Position numbers and translations under genes: made by a program
Notes under the pieces: model-generated
What the model saw: the letters and a program-made list of their open reading frames with translations, nothing else
The model's database searches: none
What the model was told of the DNA's origin: nothing
Origin: Polaromonas sp.
Lineage (GTDB): Bacteria; Pseudomonadota; Gammaproteobacteria; Burkholderiales; Burkholderiaceae_C
DNA: 64,000 bases
Assembly (NCBI RefSeq): GCF_030680935.1
Contig: NZ_JAUXUP010000026.1
Span: 1 to 64,000 of the forward strand
Reading direction: 5' to 3'
Part shown: in pieces, positions 8,085 through 16,652 of the stretch
Layout: every line of letters starts with the position of its first letter
Position numbering within the stretch: the stretch's first letter is position 1

Positions 8085-8768
8085 ATGACAGCCGAAATCA
8101 TCAATATTCCGCGCGCCGCCCTGCATGAACAGGTAGCCCACCGCCTGCGCCAGATGCTGGTTGAAAACCGCATCGCGCCGGGTGCCAAGCTCAACGAGCG
8201 TGAGCTCAGCGAGGTGCTTCAGGTGTCGCGCACACCCCTGCGCGAGGCCATAAAAATGCTCGCCGCCGAGGGCCTGGTCGAGCTGCTGCCGAACCGCGGC
8301 GCCATTGCGGTGGAGCTGACAGAAACCGATGTGCTCAACACCTTTGAGGTCATGGCCGGGCTGGAAGCGCAATCGGGCGAGTTGGCCGCAGCACGCATCA
8401 CCGACGCTGAATTGGTCGAGATCAAGGCCATGCATTACGAAATGCTGGCGGCCTTTACGCGGCGCGACCTTCCCGCTTACTACCAGCTCAATGCCGCGAT
8501 TCACCGCGCCATCAACAGCGCCGCCAAAAACCCGGTACTCACCGCCACCTACAACCAGGTCAATGCCCGGTTGCAGGCCTTGCGCTTTCGCTCCAACCAG
8601 GATGGCGACAAATGGCGTGCCGCCGTACAGGAGCATGAGCAGATGATTGAAGCACTGGACCGGCGCGACCCGGTCGCCATGCGGGCTGTGCTGCTGGCAC
8701 ACCTGCACAACAAGCGCGCCGTGGTGATGGAACAACTGCGGGCCGGACAACAGGCGGCCAGCGCATGA
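8085..8768 (+). CDS. GntR family regulator, FadR/FCD subfamily
   Basis: A 227-residue FCD-type GntR regulator. The winged HTH is at about residues 10-75 (HEQVAHRLRQMLVENRIAPG, LNERELSEVLQVSRTPLREAIKMLAAEGLVE), followed by an all-helical FCD effector domain with ELAAARITDAEL and the metal-binding style HRAIN and HEQMIEALDRRD histidines. The track start at 7992 would place the operator inside the gene; the ATG at 8085 fits the family N-terminus, though it has no clear ribosome site. Its stop overlaps the next gene's start (ATGA). It probably senses a hydroxy acid or its product. Confidence 0.92.
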   Translation: MTAEIINIPRAALHEQVAHRLRQMLVENRIAPGAKLNERELSEVLQVSRTPLREAIKMLAAEGLVELLPNRGAIAVELTETDVLNTFEVMAGLEAQSGELAAARITDAELVEIKAMHYEMLAAFTRRDLPAYYQLNAAIHRAINSAAKNPVLTATYNQVNARLQALRFRSNQDGDKWRAAVQEHEQMIEALDRRDPVAMRAVLLAHLHNKRAVVMEQLRAGQQAASA

Positions 8769-11700
8769 GCGCCGCCCTGCCCCTGACGCTGACCGGAGAC
8801 ACAGCGGCCCACGCCTACGACAGTGTGGCGCGCATCAGCAATGAAGTGGCCGGCAGGCTGGCTGCGCGACTCGCCAGCGAAACCCAGGGCGAGGTACTTT
8901 TCTCGGCGCCTGACCGTGGCCGTTATGCCACCGATGCGTCGATCTACCAGGTGACACCGGTCGGTGTATTTGTGCCGCGCAGCGCACCCGACGTCAAAAC
9001 CGCGCTCGACATCTGCCGCGACATGGGCGTACCCATGGTGCCGCGCGGCGCAGGCACCAGCCAGTGCGGCCAGACGGTGGGCACCGGCCTGGTGGTCGAC
9101 TATGCCAAACACCTGCGCAACATCATTGATGTCGACGCGGTGGAGCGCACCGCAGAGGTAGAGCCCGGCATTGTGCTCGACCACCTCAACGCAGCCCTGA
9201 AAAAACATGGCCTCTGGTACCCGGTGGATGTGTCCACCAGCGCACAGGCCACGCTGGGCGGCATGGCGGGCAACAACTCTTGCGGCAGCCGCAGCATTGC
9301 CTACGGCAACATGGTGCATAACGTGCTGGGCGCGCAGGCCTGGACATCCGCCAGCCAGCTGCTGCAGCTGGGCTCCTACGCCACCAGCAGCGGCAAGGCA
9401 CGAGAGCTGGGCAACTACGTGCGCTCGCTGGCCGAAGAGCTGCACCCCGCCATCAAGCAGATGTGGCCCAAGGTAATGCGCCGCGTGGGCGGCTACAACC
9501 TGGACATTTTTGACCCGCAGAGTGAGCGGCCCTACACCAGCGACGGCTCGGTCAACCTGGCGCACCTGCTGATCGGAAGCGAAGGCACGCTGGCCCTGAC
9601 CAAATCTCTCACGCTGCGCCTGAGCGAGCTGCCGCGTGCCAAGGTGTTGGGCGTGGTGAACTTCCCGACCTTTTACCGCGCCATGGATGCGGCCCAGCAC
9701 ATCGTCAAGATCGGGGATGGCACGCTGACAGCCGTCGAGCTGGTGGACCGCACCATGATTGATCTGTCGCTGCAAAACCCGGCGTTTGCGCCCACCATAC
9801 GCAGCGCGCTGATTGACCAGCCCGCTGCCATCTTGCTGGTCGAGTTTTCGGGTGCGAGCAAGGCCGAGTTGTTGCCCAAACTCAAACGCCTGGGCGAGCT
9901 GATGGGCGATTTGCTGCTGCCCAACTCGGTGGTTGAAATGACGGACGACGCACCGCAGAAAAACCTGTGGGAAGTGCGCAAGGCCGGGCTCAACATCATG
10001 ATGAGCCTCAAGGGCGACGGCAAGCCGGTGAGTTTTATCGAAGACTGTGCCGTGCCCCTGGAGCATCTGGCCGAATACACCGACGCACTGACGGAAGTTT
10101 TCAGAAAATACGGCAGCAAGGGCACCTGGTACGCCCATGCCTCGGTGGGCACCCTGCATGTGCGGCCGATTCTGGACATGCGGCGCGAAGGTGCGCCCAA
10201 GATGCGCGCGATTGCCGAAGAGGCTTCAGAGCTGGTGCGCAAGTTCAAAGGGGCTTACAGCGGCGAACATGGCGACGGCCTGTGCCGGGGGGAGTGGATC
10301 GAGTGGCAGTTTGGCCCGAAGATCAACGAGGCCTTTGCAAAAATCAAGCAGGTCATGGACCCGATCAACCTGCTGAGCCCGGGCCGCATGGTCAACCCGC
10401 CGAAGATGGACGACACGCGGTTGATGCGGTTTGCACCTGGCTACAAAGTCATACCGATCCAGACCGCACTCGACTGGCGCGTCTGGGACGTACAGAACGA
10501 CCCGGTCACCGAGCAAACCAGTGCGCCCGGCAGCGGCGGCGATCCGGCCCAGGGTTTTGCCAAGGCCGTGGAGATGTGCAACAACAACGGCCACTGCCGC
10601 AAGTTCGATGCCGGCACCATGTGCCCCAGCTACAGGGTCACGCGCGACGAAAAACACCTGACGCGGGGCCGCGCCAACACCTTGCGGCTGGCCTTGAGTG
10701 GCCAGCTCAGCGGCCTGGACGCAGCTGACGCCCTTGCCAGCGAGGAGGTCAAGGATGCGCTGGACCTGTGTGTGGGATGCAAGGGCTGCAAGCGCGACTG
10801 CCCCACAGGTGTGGACATGGCGAAGATGAAGGTGGAATTTTTGCACCACTACAAGGCCAGGCACGGCTACACATTGCGCGACAAGCTGGTGGCCCGGCTG
10901 CCCGACTACGCGCACTGGGCCAGCCGGCTGGCACCATTCCTGAACCTGCGCGACAAAATTCCGGGCCTGGCGGCGCTGAGCGAAAAGCTGACCGGTTTTT
11001 CAGCCAGACGCACGCTGCCGCAATGGAAAACGCAAACCTTCTTCAACACCGCACCGAGAGGCGCCACGCGCGCGGAAGTGCTGGCCGCCAGCAAGCCCGT
11101 GGTGCTGTTTGTAGATACCTTCAACGGCACGTTTGAATCACACAACGCCACTTCAGCATTAAAAGTGCTGCAAGCCGCTGGCTACACAGTGCATGTAGCT
11201 ACCAAAACCATAGCAGATGGCAAACACCTGTGTTGCGGCCGCACCTACCTGGCCAGCGGCATGGTGGAAGAAGCGAAGGCCAAGGCGCGCGAGGTGGTCG
11301 ATGCCCTGCTGCCCTTCGCCGAAAAAGGCATCAGCATCGTGGGTCTGGAGCCGTCCTGCCTGCTGACGCTGCGCGACGAGATGCTGGTGATGGGCCTGGG
11401 TGAAGACGCTCACACCATCAGTCAGCACGCCCTGCTGCTGGAAGAGTTTCTGGCCCGCGAAGCCGTTGCGGGCAAGCTGGAAGAACTCAAGGGCAAACTT
11501 CAGGCGGTGGACCAGCCCATCTTGCTGCACGGCCACTGCCACCAGAAAGCCTTTGGTGCGGTCAGCCCCATCATGGAGGTGCTCAAGCTGATTCCTGGTG
11601 CGAAACCAGCATTGATTGAATCGAGTTGCTGCGGCATGGCAGGCAGTTTTGGTTATGAATCCAGTCACTACGAGGTGTCCATGCAGATGGCTGAGTTAAG

Positions 11701-11839
11701 CCTGCTACCGGCGGTACGCCAGCAGCCTGATGCCATCGTGGTGGCCGATGGCACCAGCTGCCGGCACCAGATCCGCGACGGCGCGCAGCGCGAGGCGGTG
11801 CATGTGGCGGTGCTGCTGGCGCAGCAACTCAGGGCGTAA
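8765..11839 (+). CDS. FAD-binding and 4Fe-4S D-2-hydroxyacid dehydrogenase (YdiJ-like)
   Basis: A 1024-residue fusion of a GlcD-type FAD oxidase, a ferredoxin-like domain and a CCG domain, the arrangement of E. coli YdiJ (about 1018 residues), which oxidises D-2-hydroxy acids such as D-2-hydroxyglutarate. The FAD loop VPRGAGTSQCG is near residue 92 and the substrate domain carries HASVGTLHVRP and EHGDGLCRGEW. Iron-sulphur cysteines are in CNNNGHCRKFDAGTMCPSY (about 605-623) and CVGCKGCKRDCPTG (about 669-682). CCG motifs are LCCGRTYLASG (about 822) and ESSCCGMAGSFGYE (about 952). The ATG overlaps the gntR stop, so both are one unit. A weak resemblance to the dispersed family repeat lies at 11173-11215. 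Lactate and glycolate are alternative substrates. Confidence 0.93.
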   Translation: MSAALPLTLTGDTAAHAYDSVARISNEVAGRLAARLASETQGEVLFSAPDRGRYATDASIYQVTPVGVFVPRSAPDVKTALDICRDMGVPMVPRGAGTSQCGQTVGTGLVVDYAKHLRNIIDVDAVERTAEVEPGIVLDHLNAALKKHGLWYPVDVSTSAQATLGGMAGNNSCGSRSIAYGNMVHNVLGAQAWTSASQLLQLGSYATSSGKARELGNYVRSLAEELHPAIKQMWPKVMRRVGGYNLDIFDPQSERPYTSDGSVNLAHLLIGSEGTLALTKSLTLRLSELPRAKVLGVVNFPTFYRAMDAAQHIVKIGDGTLTAVELVDRTMIDLSLQNPAFAPTIRSALIDQPAAILLVEFSGASKAELLPKLKRLGELMGDLLLPNSVVEMTDDAPQKNLWEVRKAGLNIMMSLKGDGKPVSFIEDCAVPLEHLAEYTDALTEVFRKYGSKGTWYAHASVGTLHVRPILDMRREGAPKMRAIAEEASELVRKFKGAYSGEHGDGLCRGEWIEWQFGPKINEAFAKIKQVMDPINLLSPGRMVNPPKMDDTRLMRFAPGYKVIPIQTALDWRVWDVQNDPVTEQTSAPGSGGDPAQGFAKAVEMCNNNGHCRKFDAGTMCPSYRVTRDEKHLTRGRANTLRLALSGQLSGLDAADALASEEVKDALDLCVGCKGCKRDCPTGVDMAKMKVEFLHHYKARHGYTLRDKLVARLPDYAHWASRLAPFLNLRDKIPGLAALSEKLTGFSARRTLPQWKTQTFFNTAPRGATRAEVLAASKPVVLFVDTFNGTFESHNATSALKVLQAAGYTVHVATKTIADGKHLCCGRTYLASGMVEEAKAKAREVVDALLPFAEKGISIVGLEPSCLLTLRDEMLVMGLGEDAHTISQHALLLEEFLAREAVAGKLEELKGKLQAVDQPILLHGHCHQKAFGAVSPIMEVLKLIPGAKPALIESSCCGMAGSFGYESSHYEVSMQMAELSLLPAVRQQPDAIVVADGTSCRHQIRDGAQREAVHVAVLLAQQLRA

Positions 11840-12818
11840 CAGGCGTCGGGGCAGGCAGTGCCATGCCCCGACGCTTCATCTCTTCGCGCAGCAGGTCGGG
11901 CCGGTCGGTGACGATGCCGTTCACGCCCATGTCAAACACGGCCGCCATACGGGCCGGCTCATTGACGGTCCAGGCCAGCACCTGCAGACCCAGAGCCTGC
12001 GCTTCCTTGACCTTCTCAGCCGTCAGATCCAGATGAAAAGCCGACCAGGTGTGGCCACCAGCGGCCTTGATCATTTTGGGCACCGAGCGGTAGTCGCTGT
12101 AACGCAGGCCGGCGGTCCACGGTGAAGGCTCGGCCTTGTCGACACCAATGTTGTCCCCGTTGCCACGCTGGATAGTCAGGTACACGGTGGGAATCTCGGG
12201 CGCCTCGCGCTGAATCACTTGCAGGGTGCGCCAGTCAAACGACAGCACAGAGCTGCGGGAGGCCATGCCCGCCTCACGAATCGCGGCAACCACAGCGCGG
12301 GCGAAAGCCTCGGGCGCCAGGGTGTCTTGCGGCGCCAGCGGCGAGAGCTTGGTTTCAATCGCGAAACGAACCTGGTCGTTGCCCGATTTTTTGACCAGCG
12401 CAAACAGATCGGCCAGGCGCGGTATGCGTGTGCCGTCGATCGCTTTCTGATCCGAAAATTGCCGCGCGTAGTTGGTGCCGGGCTTGATGCGGCCCACGTC
12501 GTAACGAGCTACTTCTGCAAAGCTCAATGAAGACACCGCAGGGCCTGGTGCATCGATAAAGCGTCCGTCCGGACCGCGCGTGATGTCGGGGTTGAGTGCC
12601 CGGTCGTGCGTGACCACCAGCACACCGTCCTTGGTGATGGCGATGTCCAGCTCCAGCGTGGTCACGCCTATGCCAAGCGCCTGGGCAAACGAAGGCAGCG
12701 TGTTCTCGGGGGTCAGTGCGCGGGCACCGCGATGGCCCTGCAGGTCAAAACCGTGGCTGTGCAAGCTCGCCGCCAGCAAGGCGGCGGCGAGTGTGAAGTG
12801 GCGAATGGTCATAAGCAT
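11829..12818 (-). CDS. Glycerophosphodiester phosphodiesterase, secreted
   Basis: A 329-residue GDPD-fold enzyme hydrolysing glycerophosphodiesters to glycerol-3-phosphate and an alcohol. A signal peptide (MLMTIRHFTLAAALLAASLHSHG) puts it in the periplasm. Catalytic-core motifs are LQGHRGARALTPENTLPSF, the LELDIAITKDG metal-binding Glu/Asp pair, VTHD, and the late VLAWTVNEPARM and GVNGIVTDRPD. The start is set by AAGGGG six bases upstream, which is also one arm of a hairpin. The 3' end overlaps the convergent dehydrogenase gene by 11 bp. Confidence 0.93.
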   Translation of the reverse strand: MLMTIRHFTLAAALLAASLHSHGFDLQGHRGARALTPENTLPSFAQALGIGVTTLELDIAITKDGVLVVTHDRALNPDITRGPDGRFIDAPGPAVSSLSFAEVARYDVGRIKPGTNYARQFSDQKAIDGTRIPRLADLFALVKKSGNDQVRFAIETKLSPLAPQDTLAPEAFARAVVAAIREAGMASRSSVLSFDWRTLQVIQREAPEIPTVYLTIQRGNGDNIGVDKAEPSPWTAGLRYSDYRSVPKMIKAAGGHTWSAFHLDLTAEKVKEAQALGLQVLAWTVNEPARMAAVFDMGVNGIVTDRPDLLREEMKRRGMALPAPTPVTP

Positions 12819-12824
12819 CGGTAT

Positions 12825-12860
12825 CCCCTTTGACGGGCAGTGTAAGGCGTCGCAAAGGGG
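12825..12860 (-). promoter_or_regulatory. Hairpin sequestering the phosphodiesterase ribosome site
   Basis: On the minus strand CCCCTTT-GC-GACG, a 12-nt loop, and CGTC-AAAGGGG form an 11-bp stem with a two-base bulge. The 3' arm AAAGGGG is the ribosome-binding site of the phosphodiesterase gene. The structure may control translation (thermometer or competing fold), or simply separate it from the upstream gene; there is no T-tract. Confidence 0.45.
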
Positions 12861-12870
12861 GGGCTGATCC

Positions 12871-13470
12871 TCAGATGGCGCGACCCAGCAAGGCGCTTTT
12901 CAGCTGCTCGTCCGCGGGCTTTGGACCCACCCACATGCCAAGCAAGGCCTCAAACAGGGCGGGCTGAGGGAAAGCCTCGCCCTGTTGCTTGCCATTGATG
13001 CTGATGACCGTGCCCTGACCCGGTTGCCAGGCGATCTGGAAGCTGTCGCCAGCCGCCAGCTTTTTCTGCTCGCCCAATATTTCCCCCAGGCGGAACAGCG
13101 CAGGGATCAGGGTGGCCAGCTGCGCATCGCTGGCGCTGGCCTGCATGCCACGCGCCAGCAGATCACCCATGTCAGAGGCGCTGATGTCTTTGAGCATGAC
13201 CACGCGCAACTGCTTGGCGCCGGGGTTGCCCAGCACTGAGTCGGGTGTGGCGAGCTTTTGATCAAGGTACAGACCTGCGGTGTACAGGCCGCTGCCGCTG
13301 TGCTGCCGTACGCCTGCGCCATTGAGTTGCAGCGAGGTAGCACCGGTTTGCAGCACCCGGGGATGCGTCACGCCGCCCAGATCGAGCGCGATGGCAGGCG
13401 CCATGGCGGCCCACAGGGCCAAAGGCGTGAATGTGTTCAAAGCCAGTTTGGCGAAAGAGAAGGTTTTCAT
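12871..13470 (-). CDS. Chalcone isomerase-like periplasmic protein
   Basis: A 199-residue secreted protein of the bacterial chalcone-isomerase-like family, whose members are common in beta-proteobacteria and whose function is undefined. The start at 13470 gives a signal sequence (MKTFSFAKLALNTFTPLALWAAMAPAIA). The mature part shows GAGVRQHSGSGLYTAGLYL, the typical beta-strand opening, and ends with ALLGMWVGPKPADEQLKSALLG, the family's usual C-terminus. It lies 53 bp upstream of the phosphodiesterase gene on the same strand. No enzymatic activity should be assumed. Confidence 0.85.
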   Translation of the reverse strand: MKTFSFAKLALNTFTPLALWAAMAPAIALDLGGVTHPRVLQTGATSLQLNGAGVRQHSGSGLYTAGLYLDQKLATPDSVLGNPGAKQLRVVMLKDISASDMGDLLARGMQASASDAQLATLIPALFRLGEILGEQKKLAAGDSFQIAWQPGQGTVISINGKQQGEAFPQPALFEALLGMWVGPKPADEQLKSALLGRAI

Positions 13471-13656
13471 ACATGCCTTTGAAGTGCAGAGCGGGAGTGC
13501 CCTGGACACAGGCTATCAGCGCAATGCCGGCAACATTAGGGTGTGCAGTCTGTCACGCGCCTGTCACGCGCCGGGTGCACCGATGTCGGGACAGCACGCA
13601 CCAAAAGAGCCGTGCCTGCACCAGCCAGGCATGAAAATCAGCGCGCATTCAGGCCA

Positions 13657-16008
13657 TCACCCCGGGGTGACGGCTTGTTCAATCGCGTCAGGCGCAGGCA
13701 ATGGTTGAGCGGGTGCCCGCGCCCTGCGCTGCGACACCTTCCACCAGCCAGGAAGCAAGGCCTGCACCTTGGGCTGCGCGTAACGGTCGTCAATCAGGTA
13801 CACCACACCCTGGTCTGACTCGGTGCGGATCACACGGCCTGCGGCCTGTACCACTTTTTGCAGGCCGGGGTAGAGGTAGGTGTAGTCATGGCCCTTGCCG
13901 AAGCTGGCCTCCATGCGGAGTTTGATCTGCTCGTTGACCGGGTTGATCTGCGGCAAGCCGAGCGTGGCGATAAAAGCGCCAATCAGGCGTTTGCCCGGCA
14001 GGTCTATGCCCTCTGAAAACGCGCCGCCAAGCACCGCAAAACCGATGCCGCGGGACTCCCCGGTGAAACGCGCGAGAAAATTTTTCTTCGCGGCCTCTTC
14101 CATGCCGCGCGATTGCTCCCAGACCGGAATCTCGGGGTGGCGTGCCTTGAACAGTTCGGCCAGTTGCTCCAGATAATCAAAGCTGCTGACAAAACTCAGG
14201 TAGTTGCCGGGCGCGGCAGTGAATTGCTGCGCCATCAGCGCCACCATCGGCGAGAGAGAGTTTTCACGATGCTGGTAACGCGTGGACACGTCCCTGACCA
14301 CCTGCACCGACAGCTGCGCCGCAGTGAATGGCGAGGTCACGTCCATACAGACAGTGTCCTCCGGCAGGCCCAGCATGTCGCGGTAAAAATCCGTTGGGCT
14401 CAGGGTGGCCGAAAACAGCGCGGCTGAACGCGCCGCAGCAAAACGCGGTGACAGAAAAGGCGCCGGCACCACATTGCGCAGGCACAGCAGCGCCCCACCG
14501 TCCCCCTGCGTAATGTCAAACAGCGAATGATCGCCAAGTAGCTCGGCCATGCGCGAGAAATGCAGCACCTCGAAGAAAAAATCCTGCAGCCGTGCGTCAA
14601 TACCTGCGGGGTGATCGGCCAGATGGTCCAGGATGGCGCTGGCGGTCTGCTGCAAGGCGCCGCGAAAGGCCTGCGGCACGTCTTCATACACCTGGTAGAC
14701 CTCGACCTGATCGCGGTGCAGCTCGTACCAGCTGCGCGCAAGCCGGTCCAGCACGCCCTTGATCGCCGTGGGTGCCGCCTGCCGGGCCAGCGCCAGGTGG
14801 GCAGGGTCCAGCTCGGCCGAATACATTTTGCGGGCACGCTCAACAAGGTTGTGTGCTTCATCCACCAGCACACTGACACGCCACTGGGTGGCCTGGGTCT
14901 GCGCAAACAGCATGGCATTAACATCAAAATAGTAGTTGTAGTCGCCCACCACCACATCGCTCCAGTGCAGCAAGTCCTGGCTCAGGTAATAGGGGCAGAC
15001 CTGATGTGCCAGCGCCACCTCGCGCAGCGCGTTTTTGTCCAGCGCGGCGGTGCTGGCGGCCGCCACATCAACCGCAGCTTGCCGCGCCGCCGGTAACCGG
15101 TCATAAAAACCCTGGGCCAGTGGGCAGGCGTCGCCGTGGCAGGCTTTGTCGGGGTGTTCACAGGCCTTGCCCTTGGCCACCAGCTCCAGCACCCGCACCG
15201 GCAGGCCCGGCGCAGCGGTCTTGATGAGGGCCATCGCATCCAGCGCCAGCTGCCGGCCCGGCGTTTTGGCCGCGAGGTAAAACACCTTGTCGAGTTGCTG
15301 CGTGGGGCAGGCCTTGAGCAAGGGAAACAAGGTACCGACGGTCTTGCCGATGCCGGTGGGGGCTTGCGCCATGAGGCAGCGACCGCTGCTGGCCGATTTG
15401 TACACCGCCTCGGCCAGATCGCGCTGGCCGGGGCGAAAGCTGTCGTGCGGAAAGGTCAGCGACGACAGGGCCTGATTGCGCGCAGCACGATGCGCCAGCT
15501 CTTGCTGCGCCCAGGCGCTGAAGCGCTCGCACTGATCTTCAAAAAATACCTGCAGGTCCGCAGCGCTGTGCGGCTCGACGATCAGCGTTTCTTCCTGCGT
15601 GGCCACGTTGAAATACACCAATGCCAGCTTGATGTGTGGCAAACCTTCTTTCTGGCACAGCAGGTGACCGTAGACCTTGAGCTGCGCCCAGTGCAGATGC
15701 CGGTGGTTCTCACGCATGGTCTCCAGGTTGCCGCGAAAGGTCTTGACCTCTTCAAGCTGGCCCAGCTCGGCATCGTAGCCATCGGCCCGGCCACGTACCC
15801 GCAGGTTTTTGTAATCGCCGCTCAGGCTGACTTCGGTCTGGTAGTGCGGCGGGCGCCGCATCGCCACCATGCGGTGACCGGCCATGCCTTCGAGCGCTGA
15901 GGGTGACGGTGTAAAACGCAGGTCGAGGTCACCGCGCTTGGCAGTGAAGTCACAAAGTGCACGCACGGCCACGACATACGGCTTGTCCGGGTCGTGGTGG
16001 GTGCTCAT
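13657..16008 (-). CDS. XPD/DinG-type DNA helicase with N-terminal PD-(D/E)XK-like domain
   Basis: A 783-residue superfamily 2 iron-sulphur helicase. Walker A is QAPTGIGKT (near residue 213) and the DEAH box is in VLVDEAHNLVERAR (near 381). Four cysteines in CEHPDKACHGDACPL (about 281-296) and VCPYYLS (about 337) match the XPD/DinG 4Fe-4S cluster. Motif VI is QAAGRVIR. The first ~170 residues are not helicase: GRADGYDAELGQLEEVKTF (about 72-90) has the D-x(n)-E-x-K spacing of a PD-(D/E)XK nuclease, followed by a tyrosine/glutamine-containing helix (WAQLKVYGHLL) as in Cas4/RecB-type domains. The ATG at 16008 is preferred over the GTG at 16098 in the track. Probably a repair helicase-nuclease. 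Confidence 0.87.
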   Translation of the reverse strand: MSTHHDPDKPYVVAVRALCDFTAKRGDLDLRFTPSPSALEGMAGHRMVAMRRPPHYQTEVSLSGDYKNLRVRGRADGYDAELGQLEEVKTFRGNLETMRENHRHLHWAQLKVYGHLLCQKEGLPHIKLALVYFNVATQEETLIVEPHSAADLQVFFEDQCERFSAWAQQELAHRAARNQALSSLTFPHDSFRPGQRDLAEAVYKSASSGRCLMAQAPTGIGKTVGTLFPLLKACPTQQLDKVFYLAAKTPGRQLALDAMALIKTAAPGLPVRVLELVAKGKACEHPDKACHGDACPLAQGFYDRLPAARQAAVDVAAASTAALDKNALREVALAHQVCPYYLSQDLLHWSDVVVGDYNYYFDVNAMLFAQTQATQWRVSVLVDEAHNLVERARKMYSAELDPAHLALARQAAPTAIKGVLDRLARSWYELHRDQVEVYQVYEDVPQAFRGALQQTASAILDHLADHPAGIDARLQDFFFEVLHFSRMAELLGDHSLFDITQGDGGALLCLRNVVPAPFLSPRFAAARSAALFSATLSPTDFYRDMLGLPEDTVCMDVTSPFTAAQLSVQVVRDVSTRYQHRENSLSPMVALMAQQFTAAPGNYLSFVSSFDYLEQLAELFKARHPEIPVWEQSRGMEEAAKKNFLARFTGESRGIGFAVLGGAFSEGIDLPGKRLIGAFIATLGLPQINPVNEQIKLRMEASFGKGHDYTYLYPGLQKVVQAAGRVIRTESDQGVVYLIDDRYAQPKVQALLPGWWKVSQRRARAPAQPLPAPDAIEQAVTPG

Positions 16009-16121
16009 GGGAAAGTGTGGGTTGGTGGCGATACTGTATGAATAGCCAGTATTGTAGCCAGCACGCCGGTGCCCCTCGACGCCGCAGTCGGTTGACACGG
16101 TGTCAGCGTGCTGTCGGCACG

Positions 16122-16547
16122 CTACTTCGCGTTCCAGAACTTCTGCATCTCGACAAAAAGAAAGGACGCTGTCCAGGTGATCAACACCAGGCCCGTCAAT
16201 GACTCGATGCCCGTCAGGAACCGCAGGTCACCTGTGGGCTGGATGTCGCCAAAACCCAGCGTGGTGAAGGTGGTGAAGGAAAAATACACGCAGTCCATCA
16301 GGCTGCCATCAAAACTTCCCGTCAGGTGGCCCCATGCCTTGGCCTGATTCATGAAGTAGTAGGCAAAGGCAAACACCCAGACCTCGACCGCATGAGCCAC
16401 CAAGGCGCCGCCTACACCCAGCAGGATGCGCAGGCGATGCCTGATCTTCACCCGGGCCAGCAACAGGGTCAGCCGCAGCAGGAATTCGTAGTGAATGATC
16501 ACGGCAATAGACACCACAGCAATATTGGCGAGTACAACAACGAACAC
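16122..16547 (-). CDS. Small two-TM potassium channel-like protein
   Basis: About 141 residues with a pore loop and selectivity filter ([19 protein letters not shown]) between hydrophobic segments, the pattern of the Ion_trans_2/Kcs-like family. TM segments are visible near the start ([22 protein letters not shown]), in the middle ([18 protein letters not shown]) and at the end ([15 protein letters not shown]). The track start at 16595 is a GTG without a ribosome site; a GTG at 16547 preceded by GGAAGG six bases away looks better, giving a short N-terminus. Tetrameric K+-selective conduction is the family expectation. Confidence 0.83.
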   Translation of the reverse strand: MFVVVLANIAVVSIAVIIHYEFLLRLTLLLARVKIRHRLRILLGVGGALVAHAVEVWVFAFAYYFMNQAKAWGHLTGSFDGSLMDCVYFSFTTFTTLGFGDIQPTGDLRFLTGIESLTGLVLITWTASFLFVEMQKFWNAK

Positions 16548-16652
16548 AACGATCCTTCCGATACTTGTTTGAAAAATCGGAGGCCTACACCCCACCGGCG
16601 CGCGGAAGGTGTGCGCGGCAACTGGTGGAACTATAAGCCGCGTAGCGGTCCG

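Noticed and set aside
8549-10159. 536-residue minus-strand ORF
   Set aside because: Antisense to gntR and the dehydrogenase; no family features.
11155-11215. Dispersed repeat inside the D-2-hydroxyacid dehydrogenase gene
   Set aside because: Some blocks match (AGCC, TAGCTA, ATAGCA), but many core positions differ and the encoded ALKVLQAAGYTV is normal for the family; kept only as a weak likeness.
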